Below are positions 1-8,559 of a DNA stretch of 40,623 nucleotides, one piece after another. The notes below the pieces were generated by a model. The model saw only the letters and a program-made list of their open reading frames with translations, searched no databases and was not told the origin of the DNA. The stretch's first letter is position 1. Each line of letters starts with the position of its first letter. Source of the DNA: Planctomyces sp. SH-PL62. GTDB taxonomy: Bacteria > Planctomycetota > Planctomycetia > Planctomycetales > Planctomycetaceae. Location of the stretch: the NCBI GenBank assembly GCA_945893045.1, contig CAMDEA010000068.1:1-40623 (forward strand), written 5' to 3'. A program made the translations under genes and the position numbers.

Positions 1-165
1 CACCTGCTCCCGAACCGCTGGCATCAACAACTCGGATTTCACTTGTGGGACATCATCCATGATCGACTCCAGAAAGAGGTTCCGAACATTTTCAACCTCA
101 TTCTGACAACTCTGTATTCATCGCGCCAGGCAAAATTGGCACACCCGAAGCAAGCAGCCTGTTGA
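1..165 (+). CDS. C-terminal tail of an unrecognised protein (partial)
   Basis: The frame starting at base 1 is open for 54 codons and stops with TGA at 163-165. The start lies outside the window. The residues are a mixed hydrophobic and charged tail (for example WHQQLGFHLWDIIHDRL) with no motif I recognise. Codon choice resembles the neighbouring genes, and a palindromic repeat begins six bases after the stop, as it does after other genes here. A second frame is also open over part of this stretch, so the call is tentative and no function is proposed. Confidence 0.45.
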   Translation, partial: HLLPNRWHQQLGFHLWDIIHDRLQKEVPNIFNLILTTLYSSRQAKLAHPKQAAC

Positions 166-170
166 ACGAT

Positions 171-247
171 GTAACCCGAAGCGTCAGCGAGGGAGTTCGA
201 TCGGAGAATCCTTGACGTTTCCGACCCTCGCTCACGCTTCGGGTTAC
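171..247. repeat. Inverted repeat, GTAACCCGAAGCGTC family, copy 1
   Basis: The arms at 171-193 and 225-247 are 23 bases each and complementary with one mismatch. They begin GTAACCCGAAGCGTCAGCGA and end in the reverse complement. The same arm sequence recurs at 6139-6234 (both arms) and at about 22323 (one arm). The element lies between the tail of a plus-strand gene and the convergent end of the HTTM gene, so a role as a bidirectional transcription barrier is possible but not shown. Confidence 0.85.
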
Positions 248-292
248 ATGATTCTCCATTTTTCAACGGCCCGCTAGACGGGCGTGGCGGCA

Positions 293-1882
293 TCAGTTAG
301 CCAGCACTCGGCATTTCTTGTCGTCGCTAGCGTCGATGTGAATCTTGCGGCGTGTGATCTCGCGGTTGCCGGTCTTGAGCACCAGAAAATAGTCGCCGGC
401 TTCCAGAGCTTCGCAGGCTCGATACAGAAAATTGCCGCGCAGTTGCGAGCGCACAACGACTTGACCGCAGCGGTCGATGACCACGTTGCTGGCGTCGTGC
501 AGGTTGCACTCGACCCACATGTCTTCGTGCGGAGGGCTCAGCGTGCATTGAACGATGATCGATTCGCCGTGGCGAAACGTGTCGCGTCGGTCGGTGACCA
601 TCCCCGCGAACATCGTCGTCCCCACGTCGAACGACAGATACTTGTCGTACTCGCGAAGTCTCACATCGCCGACAAACATCCGCTGGACTTCACTGGGTGG
701 GATCTCCCTCAGCGAGTACGGACCTGCGGCTCTTCGTTCGCCATAGGGGTCGAGCTGATATTCCACCTCGACCGCTCCGACCGCGACCACCGCCATTAAC
801 AGGCCGAACGCGCCGAGCGATGTGGCTGTGTTCCACCGTTGTCCAATCGACGTCCAAACGGATGCAGCCCCGATCCGAGTCACGATTGCTCGTGGCAGTC
901 GGGTGACAATTGCCAGTCGAGGCAACCACGTCTGACCGTGACGACGCTTCCAGCTTCGCCAGCGAGCCGCCCAAACCACGACATCCTCCGAATTCGCGAA
1001 GGCGAAATAGGCCGAGATGCACGTGATCGGAAACAGGTATAAGCCGAGCGTCAGCGTCGTCAACGCATGAAACGTCACGCCCAACGCCAACATGCAGACT
1101 CGGCCCCAGCCGCGCCAACACAGGAAGAGAAAGAGAATCTCCCAGATCACCGCCAAGTAGGCACCCACCACCAACGAGGCGGGATACAACGTCAGCCACT
1201 CGCCGATCGGATTCGAATTGTTGACGTTGGTCATCATCCAATGCAGCATCTGGTCGCCGCTGAAGTACGCGGGCGTGTGCATCTTGGTGACGGACGCTCC
1301 GAAGTAGACCACGCCGATCAGAATCTGGATCAACCGCCGAGGCCACGCCGCGAACTTCGGGTGTTCGGCCAGCGAACGTGGCGGTGGCAGTCCCAATCGC
1401 CGGCGACGCAGCCAGGCATCCACAGACCAGACCGCTCCGCATTGCGAGAACGCCAGCAGGAACAGCAGGTGCGACGTGATGACCGAGTACTTCGTCATCG
1501 TGCTCAAGCAGTCGAGCAGATTCAAATACGTGTAAAGCACCGCTGAGATCCACAACGACGTGCGCGTCCACCAGCCGAAGCACGCCGTCACACAGCAAAA
1601 GCTCAGAATGGTCATGAGCGCGACCGCGACACTGCCGGAGGGAATCGGCAAGAGATCGTAGAATCCGTAATTCACCGCCAGCGGGGTCGGTGCTCCGTCC
1701 GACGAGAACAGCTCGCGCGTATGAATCCACCTTGGCACCGTCACCAGCAAGCACGCGATGCTGATGAAGATGCGGACCAGCGCCAGTCCGAATGGTGTTT
1801 CTTCCGCGAAGAAGAACTCCGAAATACGGGTGCGCAAGCTGGTACGAGTTTCGACAACAGGAATGCGTTCGATCGTGCTCAT
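293..1882 (-). CDS. HTTM-domain (vitamin K-dependent gamma-carboxylase-like) membrane protein
   Basis: The protein has 529 residues from the ATG at 1882. An in-frame ATG three codons upstream (1891) is an alternative start. Roughly residues 20-330 hold several hydrophobic segments in the pattern of the HTTM domain shared with gamma-glutamyl carboxylases: a short N-terminal cytoplasmic part, then membrane helices with embedded Trp, Arg and His (for example in the stretch around PRWIHTREL and the segment ending GVVYFGASVTKMHT). The last 150 or so residues are soluble and probably extracytoplasmic. Family members in bacteria are mostly uncharacterised, so carboxylase activity should not be assumed. 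The gene stands alone, convergent with the tail of an unknown gene. I am fairly sure of the family and unsure of the function. Confidence 0.75.
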   Translation of the reverse strand: MSTIERIPVVETRTSLRTRISEFFFAEETPFGLALVRIFISIACLLVTVPRWIHTRELFSSDGAPTPLAVNYGFYDLLPIPSGSVAVALMTILSFCCVTACFGWWTRTSLWISAVLYTYLNLLDCLSTMTKYSVITSHLLFLLAFSQCGAVWSVDAWLRRRRLGLPPPRSLAEHPKFAAWPRRLIQILIGVVYFGASVTKMHTPAYFSGDQMLHWMMTNVNNSNPIGEWLTLYPASLVVGAYLAVIWEILFLFLCWRGWGRVCMLALGVTFHALTTLTLGLYLFPITCISAYFAFANSEDVVVWAARWRSWKRRHGQTWLPRLAIVTRLPRAIVTRIGAASVWTSIGQRWNTATSLGAFGLLMAVVAVGAVEVEYQLDPYGERRAAGPYSLREIPPSEVQRMFVGDVRLREYDKYLSFDVGTTMFAGMVTDRRDTFRHGESIIVQCTLSPPHEDMWVECNLHDASNVVIDRCGQVVVRSQLRGNFLYRACEALEAGDYFLVLKTGNREITRRKIHIDASDDKKCRVLAN

Positions 1883-2117
1883 AAGAATCATCCTTGACTG
1901 CTAGACCACGCAGGCCAGAGCCGACTCAGCCGGCTCAAATTTCATCGCACGGAGGGGCGGCGATGTACCTGAATGCCGAAATGTCGGCAAGACGGTCTAC
2001 GACTGGAGCGAGGATATCTCTCGGAATCCTCCCATGATTGAGAGCGTGGCTGTATCGTCCGACAATCATCACTCCCGCCGCGATCGAAATTCCTCCCTCC
2101 ATTTCGAGAGACTTGCC

Positions 2118-5100
2118 GTGCGAGACCGCCCAATTTTGCTCTTGGTGTTCGGCCTTGTGGTGGCCGGGTTGGTCGATGCGAGCGATTCCGCTCTGGCCGC
2201 CACGCGGGTGGATCTGGTCATCGACGAACCGTTCACGGATCGCAAGGCGGCTTGGCCGATCACGACCGGAGTCCCGTTTCCGCGTGGGAAGCTGACCAGC
2301 GCCGAGCACTGCCGGCTGATTGATGACCGCGGAGCTGAGAGACCTCTGCAATCCCAAGTCACAGCGACCTGGGATGCTGAACGAAAGAGCGTGCGTTGGC
2401 TGACGATCGACTTCCTCGCCGAGCCGGGACGCAAATACGTGCTGGAATTCGGCGACGAAATCGTGCGACGTTCCCCTGCGACTTCGCTGGTTGTCGCTCA
2501 TGAATCGGCCACTCAAGTTTCGACGGGATCGCTGCGAGTGGAGTTCTCCGCCACAGGCCCGATCGCGTTACGGACGATCGCAAACGATCTCAATGGCGAC
2601 GGTCGCATCGAACCGGAGGAAGTCCTCGTTGCCGGCGCGGCGGAGGGTGAGCATTACTATCTCGATCAATTCGGCCAGCGGTTCTCAAGCGCGCGCGATG
2701 GTGCCGATCGTCGCGTCATCGTGGAATCAACCGGCCCGGTGCGAGCCTGCGTCCGCGTGGATGGCTTCTACACCGGCCCGAACGGCGAGCGGATTGCCAA
2801 GTATCGGACGCGGTATCATTTCTTCGCCGGTCTGCCGCTGGTGAAGGTGATCGACGAGTTGGGGTTCATTGGCTCGACGAAGCAGTCGCGATTTGCCGAC
2901 ATCGGCTTCGCGCTCGATCTCAAAGTGAAGACCGCCAATCGCCGCGTCATCGTCGATGCGTCCGGCGAACCGGGCAATCAGCCGCTCGAAGTTCCGTGGC
3001 TGGCCGACACGCAGTCGGTCGCCAGTTTTCAGAAGACGTTTCGGCACTACGGCAATCTGGAACACGAAGCGGCTGTCGTTCAATCCTCTGCACAACAAAC
3101 GCAGACGCTGGCTCAACCCGAACGGATGGGCGAGTGGCTGCAAGTCTCCGACGATCGCGCCGCCGTGACCGGATCGTTGCGTTGGTTCTGGCAGCAGTTT
3201 CCCAAAGAGTGGGAGGCCACACCGAATCAATTGACGCTGCATCTGTGGAGTCCGCGCGGTGGTGAGTTGGATTTCGGCGCGAAAGGGATCGAACAGTTCT
3301 TCGGAGCCGGCGGTGCAAAGTATCTCCGCGCGGGCCAAGAGAAAGCCGCTCTCAGTCCGCTCGAACCATTCTTCTTGTTTGCGGATGTCCCGGCGATCAA
3401 AAGCGGCGCTGCCGAAGGATTGGGGATCAACAAGCACCACGAATTCTGGCTGCATTTCGGACCTGCCAACCGCCACGATGATGGTGCCGAATACGGACGG
3501 CTCGCCGCGCAGCAACCATTGGCATTGGCGAGCGGTGAGTGGAATTGCTCAACCGATGTCTTTGGCCCGCTCGCCGCGCGGCCGAACGACTCGCCGGCAG
3601 AAGCGGCCGTGGATCGCATCTTCGATCTGACTCGGAAAGTGCAGGATGATTTCGGTGACTATGGCTGGTGGCTGTTCGGAGCCGGCTCGCACTACAGCTA
3701 TCACTGGGATGCCGAGACGAAAAAGTTCTTCGCGGACTCGCGACGGTTTGAATTTCACACGTATGGGAAAGAGACCCAGCTCTGGTGGAACTACCTGCGA
3801 TCGGGTGAGCGGAAGTTTTACGACTGGGCGATCCCGTCCGAGAATCATTGGGCCGATGTCGCCGTCTCGCACCAGCCGACGACCATCGAGTGCGATTGGC
3901 GCGGCGGCGAACGGGATCATCGCACGCTGCACTGGCGACCGGGCGAATGGAGCATCGACAGCCCGACGCACTACGTCCGCCATCACGTACGCGGCGAAGC
4001 GTGGCTCCGCGGCGGAGCACAGTTCTGGGCCAGTTATCACCGGACTCTGGAGACGACGACGCTCGCTTACTACTTGACCGGCGACGAGCGATACAACGAC
4101 GTGATCGAGTATTGGCGGACGTACTTCGGCGAGTTGGCGGGGGTGACGAGTGAGTCGAAAGACGTGCGTCCGTGGTATCGCGAGCAGCCGTGGTTCCGCC
4201 CGACGGCAAGCGATGCACCGCCGAAGAGCTGGGCCGCGATGATTCGCGACTACGCGCCGTTTCATTCCGGCACGCGGCATCAAATGACGATGTTCTTCAG
4301 CCTCGCCACGCTCTACGAACACACTTGGGATCCGCGCGTCGGCCAAGCATTGCGCGAATGTGCGAATGCGTTTCTCGACACAAAACATGCGACCGGCACC
4401 TGGCGACCGCAGGACAGCGACCTGCCGGCGCATGCCGATGCTCCGTCGATGGGGCACTTCTGGGTTCCCGCTCTGTGGAAGTATAGCCGAGTCACCCACG
4501 ACCCGCGCATGCCGGACATTCTGGCTCGCTACTTCGCCTCCGGGTACGCGGCCGATCCGTTTCGCGAACACGGGACAGTCGGGGTCTATTCCAATTCGTA
4601 TCTCGGCTATGCGTACTACTTCACTCGCGATCCGCGCTTCCTGCCGCTGGCTGAGAAAGAGTTGAACCTCCTGCGACCGTATGCCGACCCGTTGACGAAA
4701 CCCGAACAGATCGGCGAGCGGATCTACAACCCCTACGCGCCAGCCAGAACATTCACCGGCACGCCACGATTGATTTGGGCACTCGCAGCGGCGCGGAAGG
4801 ACGGAGTGCGCATCGGACCACAACCGCTTCCGCCGCAGCGGACGGCGATCGCCATTCAGAAGATTGCGGGCGAAGAGTGCCGCGCGACGCTGTGGGGATT
4901 CGATCCCGAACTGATCCTGCGCGACTCAGATGGAAAGCCGCTTCGCGATTCTGAGGTGAAGACCGAGAAGTTCGCCTCCGAGATTCAGCCGTTCGATCGG
5001 ATCATGCCGCAGTACGAAGTCTATCTGCATCGCGTGACGATTCCGGCGACGGCTCCGGCTGGGCATTACATGTTCACGCCGAAGCTCGAACTGGCGGTGC

Positions 5101-6137
5101 TCGATTGGAACAACTCCGCCCTGCCGATTTGGAATGCCGCGCTGCCGCTGTCGATTGAGCCGGGCGATGCCGTGGTGTTGCCGGTCTCACAGGGGGAACA
5201 AGTCTTGAAACTCGAATCGGCAGACGCCGCGTCGCTGCGTCTGCGAGACGGCCGAGGTCGAGAGTTCACTGGCAAAGTCAGCGGCAACACCGTGACGTTT
5301 GATTGGACTGTCGAGGCAGACCGGCAAGTGCGGATCGAGATCGCCAACAAGCCGGGTTGGTTCCGCATCGTGAACCAACCGGAAGAGTCATGCTGGGTGA
5401 CACCGGCCTCCGTGGCCGATGTCGCTCGCGCCGGCCCCAGAATTCTGCTCGCGAACCCAGATGTCGTGAGTGTAGAGCACGAACCGTTTCTGCCCGGACG
5501 CTTCGGCAGCGCGTTGCACATCGTTCCCAAGCGAGCATTGCACATCCCCGACTCCGTCATGCGGGACGGCATCGAGACGCCGCTCTTCAACGAGCGGCAA
5601 GGGACGATCGAGTTCTGGGGTCGCAAACAATGGGACGAGCGATTGTCACCGATCAAGTTGCCCAACCTGCTGACCAACGGCGTCATCACGTTTCCAACGC
5701 CGAGCAAGCTGAAGCTCCACGAATGGACACACGTCGCGCTGGTCTGGGCTCCGTATCGGGACGATCCGAATCGAACCATCACCTACACCTACATCGACGG
5801 CCGCGATGTCGCGTTCTATCGCAGTGCGAATTGGGACGGCTACGGCAGTGCTCGCGCGTCATCGGGACCGAAGACCGGCAAACGCCTGATGGAATTCGTC
5901 AGCCGAGCGGTCACTGGAACGGCCTTCGCCATCGACGAACTAAGAATCTCCAGCGTCGCTCGCTATGCCGATTTGAAAGTTGAGTTTGGTCCGCAGCAGA
6001 CGTTCAATCCGATTCGATTTGATCCGCCGACTGCTCCGTTTCAACCCGATCCGCAAACGCTGCTGCTGATGCACTTCGATGACGACTTGAACGCCGTGGT
6101 GCCGGAGCAGTTGCCGGCGGCTCGGCTGACAGACTAA
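2118..6137 (+). CDS. Secreted PcRGLX/YetA-like (exo-rhamnogalacturonan lyase family) protein with C-terminal LamG-like domain
   Basis: The frame is open from 2034, but the GTG at 2118 is preferred: it has a GAGAG motif about seven bases upstream and gives a clean signal peptide (RDRPILLLVFGLVVAGLVDA, cleavage near SALAA). This leaves 1339 residues. The first mature domain (about 30-120) matches the RIFT-barrel start of PcRGLX/YetA-like proteins, with phrases such as GVPFPRGKLTSAEHCRLID and KSVRWLTIDF. The large middle part is Trp/Tyr/His-rich as expected of an (alpha/alpha)-barrel lyase. The last 200 residues resemble a concanavalin A-like (LamG) fold, with GTIEFWGRKQWDERLSP and LHEWTHVALVWAPY. 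Known members act on rhamnogalacturonan, but activity here is inferred. It precedes the TPP-enzyme and dehydrogenase genes on the same strand, separated by a palindromic repeat. Confidence 0.65.
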   Translation: MRDRPILLLVFGLVVAGLVDASDSALAATRVDLVIDEPFTDRKAAWPITTGVPFPRGKLTSAEHCRLIDDRGAERPLQSQVTATWDAERKSVRWLTIDFLAEPGRKYVLEFGDEIVRRSPATSLVVAHESATQVSTGSLRVEFSATGPIALRTIANDLNGDGRIEPEEVLVAGAAEGEHYYLDQFGQRFSSARDGADRRVIVESTGPVRACVRVDGFYTGPNGERIAKYRTRYHFFAGLPLVKVIDELGFIGSTKQSRFADIGFALDLKVKTANRRVIVDASGEPGNQPLEVPWLADTQSVASFQKTFRHYGNLEHEAAVVQSSAQQTQTLAQPERMGEWLQVSDDRAAVTGSLRWFWQQFPKEWEATPNQLTLHLWSPRGGELDFGAKGIEQFFGAGGAKYLRAGQEKAALSPLEPFFLFADVPAIKSGAAEGLGINKHHEFWLHFGPANRHDDGAEYGRLAAQQPLALASGEWNCSTDVFGPLAARPNDSPAEAAVDRIFDLTRKVQDDFGDYGWWLFGAGSHYSYHWDAETKKFFADSRRFEFHTYGKETQLWWNYLRSGERKFYDWAIPSENHWADVAVSHQPTTIECDWRGGERDHRTLHWRPGEWSIDSPTHYVRHHVRGEAWLRGGAQFWASYHRTLETTTLAYYLTGDERYNDVIEYWRTYFGELAGVTSESKDVRPWYREQPWFRPTASDAPPKSWAAMIRDYAPFHSGTRHQMTMFFSLATLYEHTWDPRVGQALRECANAFLDTKHATGTWRPQDSDLPAHADAPSMGHFWVPALWKYSRVTHDPRMPDILARYFASGYAADPFREHGTVGVYSNSYLGYAYYFTRDPRFLPLAEKELNLLRPYADPLTKPEQIGERIYNPYAPARTFTGTPRLIWALAAARKDGVRIGPQPLPPQRTAIAIQKIAGEECRATLWGFDPELILRDSDGKPLRDSEVKTEKFASEIQPFDRIMPQYEVYLHRVTIPATAPAGHYMFTPKLELAVLDWNNSALPIWNAALPLSIEPGDAVVLPVSQGEQVLKLESADAASLRLRDGRGREFTGKVSGNTVTFDWTVEADRQVRIEIANKPGWFRIVNQPEESCWVTPASVADVARAGPRILLANPDVVSVEHEPFLPGRFGSALHIVPKRALHIPDSVMRDGIETPLFNERQGTIEFWGRKQWDERLSPIKLPNLLTNGVITFPTPSKLKLHEWTHVALVWAPYRDDPNRTITYTYIDGRDVAFYRSANWDGYGSARASSGPKTGKRLMEFVSRAVTGTAFAIDELRISSVARYADLKVEFGPQQTFNPIRFDPPTAPFQPDPQTLLLMHFDDDLNAVVPEQLPAARLTD

Positions 6138-6138
6138 C

Positions 6139-6234
6139 TAACCCGAAGCGTCAGCGAGGGCGAACGCTTCACAGATTCTTATTCACAGAATCGTAGTCCT
6201 TCGGAGCGCTCGCCCTCGCTGACGCTTCGGGTTA
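6139..6234. repeat. Inverted repeat, GTAACCCGAAGCGTC family, copy 2
   Basis: The arms at 6139-6162 and 6211-6234 are 24 bases each and perfectly complementary. The element begins one base after the stop codon of the lyase-like gene and ends 12 bases before the ATG of the next gene, so it fills the whole gap. Each half can also fold alone: GAAGCGT pairs with ACGCTTC in the left half, while the right half carries a changed but partly compensated stem. Confidence 0.9.
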
Positions 6235-6246
6235 CTTTGGATCGCC

Positions 6247-6729
6247 ATGTTTACCGGACATGAAATCGAATCTGTCTTCGCCGAGCTGGGGATCACGCAC
6301 GTCGTGTGGATTCCCGATACGTCGATCGGTCCTTGGGAAGCCGCCCTGGCAGGCTCATCCCGATTGCGGCTGATTCGCGTCTGCCGCGAAGGAGAAGCGT
6401 GGCCGCTGGCCGCGGGGTTACATCTGGGAGGCCAGTCTCCGCTGGTGGTGATGCAGACGACCGGGCTGTTTGAATCGGGCGACGCGCTGCGGAATGTGTT
6501 GTTTGATTTGAAGCTGCCGATCTATTCGCTGATCGGCGTCCGCAATTGGTTGGTGCCGCAGTCGCGCGACACGGCCAAGTTGTTTGCCGAACCGATCCTC
6601 AACGCCTGGGGTCTCGATTGTCAGTGGATCGCCGATCCGGCCGACAAGCCGAAACTGGCGGAGCATTATCGACGCTGCCGAGCGGCCGGCATTCCCGGCG
6701 TCGCGTTGATGGCCGAGGGAGCACCGTGA
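6247..6729 (+). CDS. TPP-enzyme alpha subunit, pyrimidine-binding half (sulfopyruvate/phosphonopyruvate decarboxylase-like)
   Basis: The protein has 160 residues and matches the N-terminal pyrimidine-binding half of thiamine-pyrophosphate enzymes of the ComD / phosphonopyruvate decarboxylase type. The start reads as this fold does, with THVVWIPDTSIGPWEAAL, then a probable catalytic glutamate in CREGEAWPLAAGL (about residues 46-57), then the strand LVVMQTTGLFESGDALRN. Alone it would be inactive because it lacks the diphosphate-binding half, which is encoded immediately downstream with a one-base stop/start overlap. The substrate is not evident. A 2-keto acid decarboxylase linked to sugar or sugar-acid breakdown is inferred from the neighbouring lyase-like and Gfo/Idh/MocA genes. 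The ribosome-binding site is weak, and the ATG lies just behind a palindromic repeat. Confidence 0.75.
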   Translation: MFTGHEIESVFAELGITHVVWIPDTSIGPWEAALAGSSRLRLIRVCREGEAWPLAAGLHLGGQSPLVVMQTTGLFESGDALRNVLFDLKLPIYSLIGVRNWLVPQSRDTAKLFAEPILNAWGLDCQWIADPADKPKLAEHYRRCRAAGIPGVALMAEGAP

Positions 6730-7319
6730 TGCGCAGGCTCAATGACATGCCGGTCGTCGATGCGCTGCGAGTCGTGGCGGACCTCTGTTGCGACGGTCAG
6801 ATCGTCGTGACCAATCAAGGCTCGGCGCGCATCTGGCCGAAGTTGCGTCGCCGTCCGCTCGACTTTCATTACAACCCTTCGACGATGAGCGGCGCGATCC
6901 CGCTGGCGCTGGGCCTGGCGCTGGCTCAACCGCGGCGTGAAGTGGTCGCGGTCTCCGGCGACGGATCGTTGCTGATGAGCTTGGGATCGCTGGTCACAGT
7001 CGTCGGCAGTGGCGTGACGAATCTGACCATCGTGCTGCTCGACAACGGACTCTATGAAGTGACGGGCGGGCAAGAGACTCCCGCCGCACGCTCGCCCGTG
7101 GATTACGCCGGCCTCGCGCGCGCCACCGGCTTTCCATCCACTGCCGAGTTTCACGATCTTGTCGAATGGCAATCGCACGCGTCCGACGTGCTCGTATTGC
7201 CCGGCCCGCGCTTCGTTCGCTTGGTCGTGAGTGCGGCACCGCCAGATTATCTGACAGGCAGCACGCCTCCGTTGGCCGAACAGTTGGCGGGGCTGCGACT
7301 CGCATTGGGAGAGCGGTGA
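6729..7319 (+). CDS. TPP-enzyme beta subunit, diphosphate-binding half (ComE-like)
   Basis: The frame is open from 6546, but the start is the ATG at 6729, which shares its A with the TGA of the alpha subunit. This gives 196 residues, the size of a separate C-terminal TPP domain. The thiamine diphosphate and Mg-binding motif is clear: SGDGSLLMSLGSL at residues 76-88 followed by DNGLYEVTGGQ at 105-115, i.e. GDG with the conserved Asn 27 residues further on. The preceding YNPSTMSGAIPLALGLALA is typical for such domains. It should assemble with the alpha subunit into a complete decarboxylase. The overlap implies translational coupling. Confidence is high for the fold and low for the substrate. 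Confidence 0.82.
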   Translation: MRRLNDMPVVDALRVVADLCCDGQIVVTNQGSARIWPKLRRRPLDFHYNPSTMSGAIPLALGLALAQPRREVVAVSGDGSLLMSLGSLVTVVGSGVTNLTIVLLDNGLYEVTGGQETPAARSPVDYAGLARATGFPSTAEFHDLVEWQSHASDVLVLPGPRFVRLVVSAAPPDYLTGSTPPLAEQLAGLRLALGER

Positions 7320-7323
7320 CACG

Positions 7324-8394
7324 ATGAATGATTCTGATCCCATCCGCGTCGGCTTCATCGGTGCCGGAGGTATCTGCGAGCAGCGGCATTTGCCGAACCT
7401 CACCAATCTTCCGGGCGTCGAATTGGTCGCGGTCTGTAATCGCTCGCCGGAGAGCAGTCGCCGCATCCAAGAGAAATGGGGATTCGCTCGCACTGCCGAC
7501 GATTGGCGGCAAGTCATCGAAGCGAGCGACATTGACGCCGTTTTCATCGGCACCTGGCCGTACCGGCATTGTGAGCTGTCACTGGCGGCGCTCGCCGCGA
7601 AGAAACATGTCTTCTGTCAGGCGCGGATGTGCATGGACTGGGCAGAGGCTCGGCAGATGGTCGCGGCGGCTGGTTCTCATCCCGGACAGGTGGCGATGGT
7701 CTGTCCCTCGCCGTTCCGAGTTCGCTGGGAGCGCACGATCCGCGAACTGCTCGCTTCCGAACGCTTCGGGCGGTTGTTGTCGGTCACGGCGAACTCGATG
7801 ACTTCCGCGAACTGCGATCCGCATCAAATCAGTTGGCGCGAACGCGGCGAGCTGTCGGGGCTTAACATTCTGCAAGTGGGCATCTACGCCGAGACCTTGA
7901 ACGCCTGGTGCGGCGAATATGCTTCACTAAAGGCAACGACCGCGACTCCGCTGCAAAAGTTCGACGAGAACGGGCGGCCGGTCGAGATTCAGATTCCGCA
8001 GACAGTCGCGATCACCGGCACGCTCGATGGCGGAGTTCTCTGCTCCGAGTTTCACACCGGACTCGCCGCGGGGTACGAGCGTGCCGAGATTCTGCTCTGC
8101 GGTTCCGCCGCCACATGCCGAGTCGATCTGCTGGCACAACAGGTTGAGTTGGTATCGGCGTCCTCTTCCAAGACCGGTGAGATCATTGACTCGGTCGGTG
8201 ATGACTGGCACGTCGAAGCCGAGTTCCTCGCCGCCGTCCACGCGGCTCGTCGTGGAGAGAGTTGGAATGTTCGCCCCAACTTCGTCGAAGCCGAACGCTA
8301 CATGCGGAAGATGCAGGCGATTCACGAGTCGGCACGCGACGGGGCTGTGGGTCATTTACATTCGAAAAGCATTGGGAGTGAGCCAGCCCTGTAG
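7324..8394 (+). CDS. Gfo/Idh/MocA-family NAD(P)-dependent oxidoreductase with altered EKP motif
   Basis: The protein has 356 residues. The N-terminal Rossmann fold begins IRVGFIGAGGICEQRH with the dinucleotide-binding glycines, and the C-terminal half is the usual alpha/beta substrate domain. The normal EKP motif after the strand KHVFC is replaced by QAR (residues 99-101, in CQARMCMDWAEA), so the lysine that usually contacts cofactor and substrate is absent. It starts four bases after the TPP beta subunit and is probably co-transcribed with it. Its stop codon TAG is the TAG of a GTAG-headed palindrome that begins at 8391. Family members oxidise or reduce sugars and inositols. The substrate here is unknown and the altered motif may mean a different chemistry. 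Confidence 0.85.
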   Translation: MNDSDPIRVGFIGAGGICEQRHLPNLTNLPGVELVAVCNRSPESSRRIQEKWGFARTADDWRQVIEASDIDAVFIGTWPYRHCELSLAALAAKKHVFCQARMCMDWAEARQMVAAAGSHPGQVAMVCPSPFRVRWERTIRELLASERFGRLLSVTANSMTSANCDPHQISWRERGELSGLNILQVGIYAETLNAWCGEYASLKATTATPLQKFDENGRPVEIQIPQTVAITGTLDGGVLCSEFHTGLAAGYERAEILLCGSAATCRVDLLAQQVELVSASSSKTGEIIDSVGDDWHVEAEFLAAVHAARRGESWNVRPNFVEAERYMRKMQAIHESARDGAVGHLHSKSIGSEPAL

Positions 8395-8506
8395 GGTGGG
8401 ACAAGCTCGCTTCGAGCGCCGGCCCACCACACCGGAGCCAACACCGCGCACGTTGACAGCGCAAATGGTGGGCCGGCGCGGCGAAGCGCCGCTTGTCCCA
8501 CCCTAC
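8391..8506. repeat. REP doublet (REPIN-like), GTAGGGTGGGAC family, copy 1
   Basis: The element begins GTAGGGTGGGACAAGC and ends with the inverted GCTTGTCCCACCCTAC. Each half is a GTAG head followed by its own hairpin: GGTGGG pairs with CCCACC outside, and an inner stem differs between halves but stays paired (GCTCG-CTT-CGAGC on the left; GGCGCTTCGCC on the inverted right). The second copy is at 30938-31049. It lies between convergent genes, and its first TAG is the stop codon of the oxidoreductase. Confidence 0.92.
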
Positions 8507-8559
8507 GATTTTCCGAGCCACTCTTGGAAGGAATTACCGCAGCTCTTGCGGCGTGCGGC

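Noticed and set aside
268..284. Hairpin GCCCG-CTAGA-CGGGC behind the HTTM gene as an intrinsic terminator
   Set aside because: No T-run follows on the strand of the HTTM gene, and the stem is only five base pairs.
39..293. Minus-strand open frame of 84 codons at the left end
   Set aside because: It runs through the inverted repeat at 171-247 and has no ribosome-binding site or recognisable sequence.
3549..4823. Minus-strand open frame (424 codons) opposite the lyase-like gene
   Set aside because: The plus-strand frame has a signal peptide and recognisable domains; the reverse frame is Arg/Val-rich shadow sequence.
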